From positions 62,001 to 126,000 of the forward strand of contig CACHSA010000002.1 in NCBI GenBank assembly GCA_902582405.1: a stretch of 64,000 bases of DNA, written 5' to 3'. A program made the translations under genes and the position numbers. Below the pieces are notes generated by a model. It had not been told where the DNA came from, ran no database searches, and saw only the letters and a list, made by a program, of their open reading frames with translations. This document shows, piece after piece, positions 1 through 10,166 of this stretch. The DNA comes from an uncultured Bacteroidota bacterium (lineage in GTDB: Bacteria > Bacteroidota > Bacteroidia > Flavobacteriales > Flavobacteriaceae). The number at the start of each line of letters is the position of its first letter. Position 1 is the first letter of the stretch.

Positions 1-128
1 ACGTTTATGTAACAGATGGTTCAGCAATGACATCCTCCGGTAGCCAGAATCCTTCCCTTACATACATGGCTTTAACTGCCAGAGCAGCAAATCATGCTGT
101 TAAAGAATTAAAAAAAATGAATCTTTAG
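1..128 (+). CDS. GMC-type oxidoreductase, C-terminal end (5' truncated by window)
   Basis: Frame 3 reads VYVTDGSAMTSSGSQNPSLTYMALTARAANHAVKELKKMNL*, typical of the GMC oxidoreductase C-terminus; it directly precedes a gluconate-2-DH subunit 3-like gene. Confidence 0.75.
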   Translation, partial: VYVTDGSAMTSSGSQNPSLTYMALTARAANHAVKELKKMNL

Positions 129-740
129 TTGATAAGAATGGATAGAAGAAAAATCTTGAAGAAAATTGGATATGGAAGTGCTGCGATATTTGTTAGTCCA
201 CAAATTATAAACATGCTCCATAGTTGTAAATCAAGTGTGAATAAATATTCACCCGTATTTTTTACAAGCAATCAATTTCAATTTGTTTCAAAAATAATGG
301 AAGTAATCATACCTAAAACCGACATCCCTGGTGCTATTGAATTAAAACTACCAGAATTTTTAGATAACTATATTGTCGTTGTGATGAATCAAAGTGAAAG
401 AGAAACTCTTTTAAGAGGAACAGAGCATTTTATTAAAGTAATTATAAACGAAACTAAAAAAATCAACTCTAAAGAAATAAATTCAAATGATATAAATACC
501 CAACTAAAAAAATATCTTCTAGCAAGTGATAAACAAACAGATAGGTGGGAAAAAGATGCGAAAAGTCACGAATCACAAGTATATCGTTACTTAATTCATA
601 TCAGATCTTTAACCTTAAATGCATTTAGGTTAAATGAATATATAGGAGAAAAAGCATTGCCATACGACCCAATACCTGGTGATAGAAAGGTTTGCCTTGA
701 CCTAAAAAAGACTACAGGTGGTAAAAGATGGTCACTTTGA
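129..740 (+). CDS. gluconate 2-dehydrogenase subunit 3 family protein (ATG start more likely at 138)
   Basis: Twin-Arg-like/hydrophobic N-terminus (MDRRKILKKIGYGSAAIFVSP) and F..V..IMEVIIPKTDIPGA.ELKLPEFLD typical of the family; follows a GMC oxidoreductase. Confidence 0.75.
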   Translation: MIRMDRRKILKKIGYGSAAIFVSPQIINMLHSCKSSVNKYSPVFFTSNQFQFVSKIMEVIIPKTDIPGAIELKLPEFLDNYIVVVMNQSERETLLRGTEHFIKVIINETKKINSKEINSNDINTQLKKYLLASDKQTDRWEKDAKSHESQVYRYLIHIRSLTLNAFRLNEYIGEKALPYDPIPGDRKVCLDLKKTTGGKRWSL

Positions 741-835
741 AATTAATTATATTTTTTCTAATAGAACATTGAATAGAAATTATTTATCCAGCAAACTTAA
801 TTTTGTAGTTTTAAAAGGTTAATAAGAATTTTCAT

Positions 836-2059
836 TTGAGAAGTAAGTTTTTAGTTGGTATTATATTATTTGTATTTTTTGTTATTTCGTTTTTAACAAA
901 TATCATTGGCCCGCTCGTGCCTGACATAATTAAGGCATTTAATTTGAGTTTGTCCATGGCTGCCTTTCTACCCTTTTCATTTTTTTTAGCATACGGGGTT
1001 ATGTCTATACCTTCTGGATTTTTAGTTGAATACATAGGTGAAAAAAAGGTGATGGTCTTGGCTTTTTTTATTTCATTTTGTGGGGCCCTTATTTTTTCGA
1101 TTAATCCTAATTATTTGTTTTATATTCTATCGCTGTTTCTTATTGGAACAGGGATGGCTATGCTCCAGGTGTCAATAAATCCTTTATTAAGGAATATTGG
1201 AGGAGAAAAAGAATTTGCATTCAACTCGGTTTTGGGTCAATTTTTTTTTGGGCTCGCATCTTTTATTAGTCCACTTATTTACTCTTATTTAATAACTAGA
1301 TTATCGGTTGATAGCGGGTATTCAAACTACATTATTTTATTTTTTAAAAAAATCACATTCCCAAACCTACGATGGGTATCTCTTTATTGGATTTTTGCTT
1401 CAATATCTTTTTTGATTTGCATAGTATTAATGTTTACAAATTTCCCAGATAAAGAAAATCCTGAACAAGAAAATAAAGAAAAACTAAATAATTACATCGT
1501 GCTAATTAAAAATCCTACTGTGATACTTTATTTTTTTGGTATTTTCTCCTACGTAGGATTGGAGCAGGGTGTTGCAAATTGGATTTCAAAGTTTCTTGAA
1601 ATTTATCATTCAATAGATCCTCAAATTTTGGGCGCTAAAATTATTTCCTACTTCTGGGGCTTGATGACACTTGGGACTATTTCTGGACTTTTCCTATTAA
1701 AAATAATAGATAGTAGAAAAATATTAATTTTTTTTACATCAGCTTCGATCATTTCCTTTTTAATGGCCGTCTTTGGCCCATTAGAAATTTCTTTAATTTC
1801 ATTTCCTTTGATTGGTTTTTTTATATCCACAATGTGGTCAATCATAATTTCCCTTGCTCTAAATTCTACTTCAAAAAACCATGGGGCTTTTTCTGGAATA
1901 TTAGTCTCTGGTATTATTGGAGGAGCATTTTTCCCACTAATTATTGGAATAATTGCTGATTTTACAGGTTTAAAAATTGGCATAACTTTACTTTTAATTC
2001 CTCTGCTATTTATTTTATCAATTGGATTTTGGTCTAGCCCACTAGTAAATAACAAATAA
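836..2059 (+). CDS. MFS sugar transporter, FucP/glucose-galactose transporter type
   Basis: 12-TM protein, FLTNIIGPLVPDIIKAFNLS...GFLVEYIGEKK..., FucP-like; TTG start; TAATTTTG -7-like element at 798-805. Confidence 0.75.
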   Translation: MRSKFLVGIILFVFFVISFLTNIIGPLVPDIIKAFNLSLSMAAFLPFSFFLAYGVMSIPSGFLVEYIGEKKVMVLAFFISFCGALIFSINPNYLFYILSLFLIGTGMAMLQVSINPLLRNIGGEKEFAFNSVLGQFFFGLASFISPLIYSYLITRLSVDSGYSNYIILFFKKITFPNLRWVSLYWIFASISFLICIVLMFTNFPDKENPEQENKEKLNNYIVLIKNPTVILYFFGIFSYVGLEQGVANWISKFLEIYHSIDPQILGAKIISYFWGLMTLGTISGLFLLKIIDSRKILIFFTSASIISFLMAVFGPLEISLISFPLIGFFISTMWSIIISLALNSTSKNHGAFSGILVSGIIGGAFFPLIIGIIADFTGLKIGITLLLIPLLFILSIGFWSSPLVNNK

Positions 2060-2133
2060 AACAAGAATTTTTCTTACTTAAATGAAAGTAAAATTTCATA
2101 ACTTAATCATCCCAATTCCAAAAATGCTGTTTT

Positions 2134-5100
2134 ATGAAGACTAAAAAAATAATTCTTCTCACTTTAATTTTATCTCTTTTATTTCTAGAAACCAATAATT
2201 TCAATGCTCAGACAAGTTCATCAATGTCAGAAATGATTAAAAATTACACTTGGAGGGCAATTGGCCCTGCAAACATGGGGGGTAGGGTAACTGATGTAGA
2301 CGGAGTTCCTGGCGATCCATCCACTTTTTACGTTAGTGGTGCCGACGGAGGTATATTTAAAACAACCAATGGTGGAGTAAGCTTTGACCCTATTTTTGAA
2401 AATCAAAGAGCATATTCTGTCGGTGCACTTACAATTGCACCTTCTGATAAAAATATTCTTTGGGTTGGTACTGGTGAGGGGGACCCAAGAAATAGTGTTG
2501 GCTATGGCTGGGGGGTATATAAATCCATTGACGGAGGAATGTCCTGGAAGCATTTAGGATTAAAAAATACCGAAAGAATAAAAAGAATAGTCGTACATCC
2601 AGAGAATCCTAACATCGCATGTGTGTGCGCACTTGGAAAAGAATGGGGTCCAAATAAAGAAAGAGGGGTTTTTAAAACAATAGACGGAGGAAAGACATGG
2701 GAAAAAATCCTATATATAGACGAGAATACAGGCTGCGCTGACATTGCAATGGAAATAAATAATCCTAGGATTATGTATGCTGGAATGTGGACATTTAGGA
2801 GAAAGCCTTGGAGATTTGACGACGGAGGTAAAAACACAGCCCTTTACAGAACAATGGATGGTGGGCAAACTTGGAAAAAAATTATGAATGGTCTTCCTGA
2901 AAAAGACATGGCTAGGCCAGGGGTCCATATTGCCCAAAGTGAACCAAACATTATTTACTTAATGACAGAATTTAAAGGAGGTGGAACAGTATTTAAATCA
3001 GAAGATAGAGGTGAAAACTGGAAAATGGTAAATGATGATCCTAATATAAATTTCCGACCTTTCTATTACAGCGACGTAAGAGTTGATCCTAATCAACCAA
3101 ACGTACTTTTTTCAATTTCAGGTAGATTAAGTCGTTCTAAGGATAGTGGAAATACATGGGAACAAATTGCTAAAACAGTGCACGGCGACCATCAAGCACT
3201 GTGGATTGATCCTACTAATTCAAAGTACATCCTTAACGGAAGTGATGGTGGGTTTCAAAGGTCATTCGATGGAGGGGACAGTTGGGAAATTATAAACAAT
3301 ATTGAGCTTTCACAATTTTACCAGATGGAAATTGATAATAAAAAGCCTTACAATATTTATGGTGGTCTTCAAGACAACGGGACATGGGTAGGCCCTAGTA
3401 ATTCTCTATACCAAGCAGGAATTTTAAAACGCCATTGGAAAGGGCTTGCATATGGAGACGGATATTTTGCGGTCCCCATACCTGGAGAGGAACATTTTGT
3501 TTACACAAATCTTCAAGGAGGAGTTCCTTTTTTGGTAGATAGTAGGTACGGTAATGTACAAACCATACATCCCTATCCAAAAATTGTTGGAAGTGCAGGT
3601 GACGCTATAGAAAAACACAAATATAGATTTAACTGGGATTCTCCAATTATGATATCACCACATGATCCAGAGACTGTATATGTTGGCGGTAATGTGGTAT
3701 TTAAGTCAAATAATAGAGGGAAAAGTTGGGAAGTAATTAGCCCAGATTTAACTACCAATGACAAAAGTAAACAGAGAAGTTCTGGAGGAACAATTTATCA
3801 GGACAACACTGCAGCTGAATTTCATTGTACAATTCTTTACTTGGCTGAATCTCCAATTCAAAAAGGTGTAATTTGGGCCGGAACTGATGACGGAAATATT
3901 CAAGTTACTTTAGATGGTGGGAAAAGTTGGTCTAATCTAAAAAACAGGATTAAAGGTTTACCTCAGTATTCATGGATTTCAAAAATACATGCTTCCGAAC
4001 ATAATGCTGGTACTGCTTTTATAGTTGTTGACCAGCACCGAATGAATGACTTTAGACCCTACATTTTTATGACAGATGATTTTGGAAAATCATGGAAGAA
4101 AATTACTTCAAATCTTCCATCAGATGACTATGTTAAAGTTGTGAGACAAGATCCACATAATCCAAATCTTCTTTTTGCCGGTATGGAACACGGTATTTTT
4201 GCTAGCTGGAATATGGGTAAGAGTTGGGAGAAAATAAATAATAATCTCCCAAATGTCTCGGTTAGAGACCTACGAATTCAAAAAAGGGATCGTGACTTAG
4301 TAGTGGCCACACACGGAAGAGGGGTTTTTATTCTTGACGATATTCACCCAATTGAAGATTTAAAAAACTCAATAGGAAAAACAATTCATTTATTCCCAAT
4401 CAGAGAAGCCACTCTTTGGAATTTGTATTGGAGATTAGAGAATTTAGGTGATAGAACTTATGCGGCTAAAAATCCAGAATATGGGGCATATATTAATTTT
4501 AGCCTAGAAAAAGATTCAAAATCTCCCATTAATGTTGAAATAATTGATAGTGATGGCCTAATAGTAACCTCTCTACATATGAAAAAAGCTAAAAAAGGTA
4601 TAAACAGACTGGTTTGGGATCTTGGTTACGATGCAGCAGTAACTCTAGAAAACAAAATTGTGGAGGGATTTAGTTCTAGTGAAATAAGACCAAAAGTTGT
4701 ACCCGGTGAATACACAGCCAGGGTGAATTATGAGGGTTCTGTTTTAGAGGAAAAAATTAATGTTGTAGGTGATAATAGAATTAAAATGTCAACAGATGAC
4801 TACAAAAAAAAATTGAAGGCCCTACTTACCCTTCGTGATTTACTTAGCAAAACTCATAAACTGATTGATAAGGTATCTTTTTCTGCCGACCAACTTGAAG
4901 ATCTTATTAAAAAATTAAATGATGATACTTCTCAAAATACAAAAGATGCCAAAAAAATTCATAAAAAGATTGTGGAACACAAATTCGAATTTTTAATGCG
5001 TCCACCTCCTTCTATGACCTACAGACAAAAACCAAGGTTACGAGAAGAAATCCGTTCCCTAATGAGTGCGATAGACAATACCACCAACCCTCCTACTGCT

Positions 5101-5229
5101 CCACAGGTTGAAAGAATTGCAAGTCTCATAAAAGAAGTTGATGAACAAGAAAAAACTGTACTTTTAAACGAAAGCGATCTACTGAATCTAAATAGAAAGT
5201 TGTCGTCTTTACCTCAAATTCTTTATTAG
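2134..5229 (+). CDS. Secreted VPS10/sortilin-like beta-propeller (WD40/YVTN/BNR-like glycosyl hydrolase-type) protein
   Basis: Signal peptide; many GGxSW/DGGxTW BNR repeats (TTNGGVSF, SIDGGMSWKHLG, TIDGGKTWEKI). Confidence 0.85.
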   Translation: MKTKKIILLTLILSLLFLETNNFNAQTSSSMSEMIKNYTWRAIGPANMGGRVTDVDGVPGDPSTFYVSGADGGIFKTTNGGVSFDPIFENQRAYSVGALTIAPSDKNILWVGTGEGDPRNSVGYGWGVYKSIDGGMSWKHLGLKNTERIKRIVVHPENPNIACVCALGKEWGPNKERGVFKTIDGGKTWEKILYIDENTGCADIAMEINNPRIMYAGMWTFRRKPWRFDDGGKNTALYRTMDGGQTWKKIMNGLPEKDMARPGVHIAQSEPNIIYLMTEFKGGGTVFKSEDRGENWKMVNDDPNINFRPFYYSDVRVDPNQPNVLFSISGRLSRSKDSGNTWEQIAKTVHGDHQALWIDPTNSKYILNGSDGGFQRSFDGGDSWEIINNIELSQFYQMEIDNKKPYNIYGGLQDNGTWVGPSNSLYQAGILKRHWKGLAYGDGYFAVPIPGEEHFVYTNLQGGVPFLVDSRYGNVQTIHPYPKIVGSAGDAIEKHKYRFNWDSPIMISPHDPETVYVGGNVVFKSNNRGKSWEVISPDLTTNDKSKQRSSGGTIYQDNTAAEFHCTILYLAESPIQKGVIWAGTDDGNIQVTLDGGKSWSNLKNRIKGLPQYSWISKIHASEHNAGTAFIVVDQHRMNDFRPYIFMTDDFGKSWKKITSNLPSDDYVKVVRQDPHNPNLLFAGMEHGIFASWNMGKSWEKINNNLPNVSVRDLRIQKRDRDLVVATHGRGVFILDDIHPIEDLKNSIGKTIHLFPIREATLWNLYWRLENLGDRTYAAKNPEYGAYINFSLEKDSKSPINVEIIDSDGLIVTSLHMKKAKKGINRLVWDLGYDAAVTLENKIVEGFSSSEIRPKVVPGEYTARVNYEGSVLEEKINVVGDNRIKMSTDDYKKKLKALLTLRDLLSKTHKLIDKVSFSADQLEDLIKKLNDDTSQNTKDAKKIHKKIVEHKFEFLMRPPPSMTYRQKPRLREEIRSLMSAIDNTTNPPTAPQVERIASLIKEVDEQEKTVLLNESDLLNLNRKLSSLPQILY

Positions 5230-5302
5230 TTTTGCTAAAAAATTTAACAAATTTTTATAAATGAAAATTTTAAAAACTTTTGATATTTGAAAAAAATTAA
5301 AA

Positions 5303-6040
5303 ATGAGAAATCACCTATCGTTGCGCTCTGGAAACCCAGTACTTTCAAAAGAAACTTTTAACACTGTTTATTCAAGCTCTGGTAAAATGACAATCGAAGG
5401 AACGGTTAATAAAACTGCACTAAGTTTATTTCTTCTTATTGCCACAGGATATTTAACCTTCAATCCAATTAGTCCAGCTATCATCTTTACTTGTGGTATT
5501 GGCGGTTTTATTGTGGCTATTGTTACAGTTTTTAAAAAACAATGGGCTCCAATTACAGTACCTATTTATGCCATTTTAGAGGGGGCACTGCTAGGGGGTA
5601 TCTCATTTATGTATAACTCCTTATATGATGGTATTGTTACAAATGCAATTTTTTTAACTGTAGGAATCTTACTTGCACTTCTAACCGCCTACAGATCAGG
5701 TATAATTAAGCCTACTGAAAACTTTAAACTCGGTATTTTCGCAGCTACCGGGGGAATAGCCATAGTTTATCTTGTAAATTTTATTATGGGATTTTTTGGT
5801 TCATCTATGGGTATAATGCAAATTGATAATGCGTCTCCTCTTAGCATAGGTTTCAGTCTAGTAGTTGTTATAATTGCTTCACTTAATTTAGTGCTGGACT
5901 TTGACTTTATTGAAGAAGGTGCTGAAAAAGGAGCACCTAAATACATGGAATGGTATGGTGCATTTGGACTACTTGTAACCTTAATTTGGCTCTATCTCGA
6001 AATTCTTAGACTCCTTGCTAAACTAAATTCAAGGAGATAA
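5303..6040 (+). CDS. Bax inhibitor-1/YccA family membrane protein
   Basis: 7-TM; RSGNPVLSKETF N-terminus and C-terminal LDFDFIEEGAEKGAPKYMEWYGAFGLLVTLIWLYLEILRLLAKL. Confidence 0.9.
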   Translation: MRNHLSLRSGNPVLSKETFNTVYSSSGKMTIEGTVNKTALSLFLLIATGYLTFNPISPAIIFTCGIGGFIVAIVTVFKKQWAPITVPIYAILEGALLGGISFMYNSLYDGIVTNAIFLTVGILLALLTAYRSGIIKPTENFKLGIFAATGGIAIVYLVNFIMGFFGSSMGIMQIDNASPLSIGFSLVVVIIASLNLVLDFDFIEEGAEKGAPKYMEWYGAFGLLVTLIWLYLEILRLLAKLNSRR

Positions 6041-6063
6041 ACCTTTATTACCTACTATAATTA

Positions 6064-6786
6064 ATGAGAAAATTATTTATTGAAGGCTTGGTTATATTCA
6101 TAAGTATTTTAGCTTCTTTGTCCGTAGATAATATGAGGGAGTTAAATGATGAAAAAGAAATTTTAAATGAAGCAGTAACTACCCTTGGAGATGAAATAAA
6201 ATCTAATATTAAATATACGAAGGAACATATCAAGCAAGTTAAAAATATGCTTTACTTGACATCTGAAACGGTTGATAAATTTAATAAATTGACATTTTCC
6301 CAAGTTCTAAAAATTCATTCTGACAAACCATATATGCATTCAATCACTGAAAACGGAAGGATTGAATACATAAAAAAATACGAAAATGAAAATTATAATA
6401 TTTTTATATGGACAAATGCCTGGGAACCAGAAGACGTTTTTTTTCAATCAATGCTATATTCTGGTAAATTGCTTGAAATTAAAGACAAAATTTTGAGAAA
6501 AAAAATAGAATCCATATACACGAATCAAGAAGAGAGAATAAGTGGAATGCATAAAATTACTGGTTTTCTTGCCCAAGATATTTTGAAATGGTTTGATGAA
6601 AAAGAAAATGAAATTAATAAGGACATCAAAGTATCTCAAGTTTTTAACACCCTTAAAGACCAAAAATTGAAAAACTTCTTAAAAAGAAGGAGAAATCAGT
6701 TGTCTCAAAGAATTACAGATCTTGAAAATTATTTGCAATCTTTAGAAAAGGTTGTTTTATTAATCAATACTAATTATAAAGTTTAA
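6064..6786 (+). CDS. Single-TM coiled-coil protein, distantly DUF6090-like
   Basis: N-terminal TM followed by N-R-E-L/NDEKE and a long helical region, similar in layout to DUF6090 proteins. Confidence 0.45.
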   Translation: MRKLFIEGLVIFISILASLSVDNMRELNDEKEILNEAVTTLGDEIKSNIKYTKEHIKQVKNMLYLTSETVDKFNKLTFSQVLKIHSDKPYMHSITENGRIEYIKKYENENYNIFIWTNAWEPEDVFFQSMLYSGKLLEIKDKILRKKIESIYTNQEERISGMHKITGFLAQDILKWFDEKENEINKDIKVSQVFNTLKDQKLKNFLKRRRNQLSQRITDLENYLQSLEKVVLLINTNYKV

Positions 6787-6880
6787 AGTAAATCTTTTTA
6801 CTACCACTCTGTTTTTAAAATACCTCCCTACCCAAGGAAACTTCTTGTACAGTCTGAAAAAAAAATAATTAAAACTACTC

Positions 6881-7285
6881 CTAATAAGATACAATTATTA
6901 AATATTTTGAAAGCCAGAAAAAAGTTCTCAAACCGTTTAATCTTATCATCCTTTCAACCCTTTTTTTACAATGATTTGTGTTTAAAAAGTTGTGTATTGG
7001 TACAATAAACAAAAATGTCAGCAGCCATATTAACAGCAAAAAAATTAGTGAAATAAGATATGTTTTAGAGGGCGTTATATAAACTAGAATTAAAGAGGAA
7101 AACAACTCTGTCAGCATAATTGGTGCGACTATATAAAACATTTTATTCGAATAAGAAAAGTGAAATGAGTTGAAATGTTTAAAATCGGGATCTTTAAAAG
7201 AAGGATAAATAATAAATTGCACCAAAATAGAGATTCCTAACATTAATAAATTTGATATTTTGTTAAGTTCAAAAGCTGTATCCAT
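6881..7285 (-). CDS. Hypothetical 4-TM membrane protein
   Basis: 134-aa intact hydrophobic ORF filling the gap between neighbouring genes. Confidence 0.55.
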   Translation of the reverse strand: MDTAFELNKISNLLMLGISILVQFIIYPSFKDPDFKHFNSFHFSYSNKMFYIVAPIMLTELFSSLILVYITPSKTYLISLIFLLLIWLLTFLFIVPIHNFLNTNHCKKRVERMIRLNGLRTFFWLSKYLIIVSY

Positions 7286-7352
7286 ATATTTTAGTATTAT
7301 AAAATCTTAATTGGTAAACATATTCCTCCTTAATATACTAACTTTATGTATT

Positions 7353-8024
7353 ATGAAAAATGCAATAATAACTGGTACAAGTTCTGGTTTAGGTTTTGAG
7401 CTTGTTAAAAAATTTGTCGCCGAAAATTATAATATAATTTCTCTTTCAAGATCACCTTCTTCAATTAAAAGCGATCTAGTTGAGCACTATAATTTCGATA
7501 TTACAAATTCAAAATCTATTTCTGAGCTACAAAAATTGATAAAATCAAAATATAAATCAATTGATATATTGATAAATAATGCTGGGATGCTTATAAATAA
7601 ACCTTTTATTGAACTTACTAAAGAAGAATTTATCTCTGTTTATGATGTAAATTTTTTTGGGGTCATTGAACTTATTCGAGCTATTTTGCCTTTTCTTAAA
7701 AGTAAATCTCAAATTATAAATATTAGCAGTATTGGGGGAATCAATGGTACAAGCAAATTCAAAGGTTTATCTGCTTATTCATCAAGTAAGGGAGCTCTGA
7801 ACATACTAACTGAAGTTCTTGCTGAGGAATTCAAAGAAACAGGGCCAGTAATTAATTCTCTTTGCTTGGGCTCTGTACAAACAAAAATGTTGGAGCAGGC
7901 GTTTCCAGGTTACAAAGCACAAGTACAGCCACAAGAAATGTCAAACTTTATATATGATTTTTCTCAATCAGGAGGTAAAGTCTTTAACGGAAAAGTAATT
8001 CCCGTGTCACTTTTAGACACGTAG
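7353..8024 (+). CDS. Short-chain dehydrogenase/reductase (SDR)
   Basis: MKNAIITGTSSGLGFELVKKF (Rossmann TGxxxGxG), NNAG, YSSSKGAL; ORF-track start is 7311 but ATG at 7353 fits the family start. Confidence 0.9.
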   Translation: MKNAIITGTSSGLGFELVKKFVAENYNIISLSRSPSSIKSDLVEHYNFDITNSKSISELQKLIKSKYKSIDILINNAGMLINKPFIELTKEEFISVYDVNFFGVIELIRAILPFLKSKSQIINISSIGGINGTSKFKGLSAYSSSKGALNILTEVLAEEFKETGPVINSLCLGSVQTKMLEQAFPGYKAQVQPQEMSNFIYDFSQSGGKVFNGKVIPVSLLDT

Positions 8025-8432
8025 TTAGGCAGTGTACTCTACAAAATTTCTTGGTGTTTCATATAAAATAACAGAAATTTTGCAATCTATATCTATAGCT
8101 TTTCTCAATTTTTCCCATATGAAGATGGACAAGTTTTCCGTAGTTGGAATTTTATCGTTAAAATAAGGAATATCTATATTTAAGTTTTTGTGATCTAATA
8201 GATCTTCAACTTCAGATTTTATAATACCTTTTAGTTTGGCAAGGTCAAAAACCATTCCGGTTTCCTTGTCAATTTCTCCGTAAAGTTTTACTATCAACTC
8301 ATAATTGTGACCATGAAAATTATCATTACTACACTTACCAAAAGTTGCAGTGTTTTTTTCTTTAGACCAATTTTTGTTGTATAATTTGTGAGCTGCGTTA
8401 AAGTGCGCCTTTCTGCATACAGTTATTTTCAT
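8025..8432 (-). CDS. queD: 6-pyruvoyl-tetrahydropterin synthase/QueD-like protein
   Basis: CRKAHFNAAHKLYN...CSNDNFHGHNYELIVKLYGEIDKETGMVFDLAKLK...LDHKNLN; Zn-binding His set and active-site Cys. Confidence 0.85.
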   Translation of the reverse strand: MKITVCRKAHFNAAHKLYNKNWSKEKNTATFGKCSNDNFHGHNYELIVKLYGEIDKETGMVFDLAKLKGIIKSEVEDLLDHKNLNIDIPYFNDKIPTTENLSIFIWEKLRKAIDIDCKISVILYETPRNFVEYTA

Positions 8433-8462
8433 TTCATTGTTAAATTTATTTTTAAATTAATT

Positions 8463-8470
8463 CAAATATA
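8463..8470 (-). promoter_or_regulatory. Putative Bacteroidetes -7 element (TATATTTG) upstream of the QueD gene
   Basis: Plus strand CAAATATA = minus TATATTTG, about 30 nt upstream of the ATG at 8432. Confidence 0.4.
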
Positions 8471-8552
8471 ATTTCTTTTAACACTAAACTGTTACAATTT
8501 TAATTCATTTAAATCTAGAAAAATCTGTGATGTATAAAAAAATAGATATGTG

Positions 8553-10154
8553 CTAGTATAGAAAAGGAAAACTTAAACTAAAAATTAAGATTATGAAAAA
8601 GTATAAAATTAGTTTTAATATATCTTTCACGTCTGCATAATATTCAACTTTTAAATTTTGAGTCTTTCTACCGTCTATGAAATAACTGGCTAATAAACCG
8701 ATTGTAAATGTTGTGGTAAAACCAATTGCATTCCACCAAAACCAAAAAATATCTGGTACACTTAGCCATAAGAAAATATTTAGAAAAACTCCAGCTAAAA
8801 TTCCAATATTAGCTCCTTTCGAATGAGTCTTTTTGGTCATTATAGCTAAAACAAAAGTTCCTATAATTGGACCATAAAAAACTGAACCTATTTTATTGAT
8901 AACCTCAATTACTGTACCTTCAATCTTGCCTGTAAATAAAGCAATAAAGAGACACAATAGCCCCCAAAACATCGATACAATTCGTGAAAGATTAATATAT
9001 TTTTTGTCAGAAATATTACTGTTAAACCTTTTGACAATGTCCTCCATAGTTACTGCCGATAGTGAGTTAATTGTTGAACTTAAAGAAGACATTGCGGCTG
9101 ACATGATTGCAACAATTAAAATACCTATAATTCCAGAGGGCAGATAGTGTATAATAAAAACCGGAACCATTAGGTCAGCTTTTTTGCCCTCAAGGAAATT
9201 TATATTTGAGGAATAAACCGAAGCAATCATTTCTTGAAAAGAATTGTCTTGATAAAAAAGTGTACCAAGCACCAGCCCCATAATACAGTACGTTAATGTA
9301 ATAGGAAATCTAAAAATTGCATTTGCAAACAAAAGCTTTTTTATGGTACCCATATTTTTTGAGGACAATAATCTTTGTGATTGTGTTTGATCTGTTCCAT
9401 AATATGATGCATATAGAAAAAATCCGCCAATTAACATTGGCCAAAATCCAAATTCATCGTTTTTAGAACTATTACTAAACCCTAACTTTTCAAAATTTAC
9501 TACTTGTAATCTGTCCTTATCAACAAGTTCAATGAATTTTTCTATCCCACCTAACTCATTTAATCCAAAAAATAGGCAAATAATAATTCCTAAAAATAAG
9601 ATAATCATCTGAATTACATCACCCCATATAACAGCTTTCATCCCTCCTTGAAATGAATATATTAGTGTAATTATACCAATTAAAAGGATTGATAACCAAT
9701 AATCAATGCCCACTGTAGCTTGTAAAATAAGAGCCATAGTGTAAATCATTACCCCAGTTGCTACAGATCTGCTTATTTGAAAAACAAAACTTATCAATAA
9801 TCTTGAAGATGCATCAAACCTGTTTTCTAGATATTCATAAACGCTAACAACCCCAGATTTATATAAAGTTGGAACGATTGCTATCATCAAAAATGCCATA
9901 GCGAGGGGTACCCCAAATTCGAATGTCAGCCACTGCATTCCTCCACCAATTTTTAATCCCACAAAAGCTGGAGCTGAAATAAAGCTGATGGCAGAAAGTT
10001 GAGTGGCCATAGTTGATAATGTAAGAGGTCCCCAGCCTACAGATCTACCACCTAAAAAATAATCCTTGGAACTTTTATTTTCTTTAAAGATGAATCCAAT
10101 TGCTAAAAATATAGTTAGATACAAGAAAATAATTACATAATCAATAAGTGTCAT
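8553..10154 (-). CDS. Sodium:solute symporter (SSS family)
   Basis: SSS signature: DYFLGGRSVGWGPLTLSTMATQLSAISFISAPAFVG, SATQ/SS.NS motifs, 13+ TM. Confidence 0.9.
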   Translation of the reverse strand: MTLIDYVIIFLYLTIFLAIGFIFKENKSSKDYFLGGRSVGWGPLTLSTMATQLSAISFISAPAFVGLKIGGGMQWLTFEFGVPLAMAFLMIAIVPTLYKSGVVSVYEYLENRFDASSRLLISFVFQISRSVATGVMIYTMALILQATVGIDYWLSILLIGIITLIYSFQGGMKAVIWGDVIQMIILFLGIIICLFFGLNELGGIEKFIELVDKDRLQVVNFEKLGFSNSSKNDEFGFWPMLIGGFFLYASYYGTDQTQSQRLLSSKNMGTIKKLLFANAIFRFPITLTYCIMGLVLGTLFYQDNSFQEMIASVYSSNINFLEGKKADLMVPVFIIHYLPSGIIGILIVAIMSAAMSSLSSTINSLSAVTMEDIVKRFNSNISDKKYINLSRIVSMFWGLLCLFIALFTGKIEGTVIEVINKIGSVFYGPIIGTFVLAIMTKKTHSKGANIGILAGVFLNIFLWLSVPDIFWFWWNAIGFTTTFTIGLLASYFIDGRKTQNLKVEYYADVKDILKLILYFFIILIFSLSFPFLY

Positions 10155-10166
10155 TTTTATAAAAAT

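Noticed and set aside
1648-2064. Minus-strand ORF opposite the MFS transporter, and other antisense ORFs (e.g. 2227-2937, 3395-3764, 8896-9147, 10851-11102, 22744-23037, 35342-35764, 36759-37028)
   Set aside because: Lie fully inside strongly supported genes on the other strand, show no recognisable family and have low-complexity composition; read as shadow ORFs.
6787-6880. tRNA or small RNA in the intergenic gap
   Set aside because: No cloverleaf-like pairing, T-loop (GTTCGA) or CCA-proximal acceptor stem seen; the same holds for the gaps at 8433-8552 and 46242-46409.
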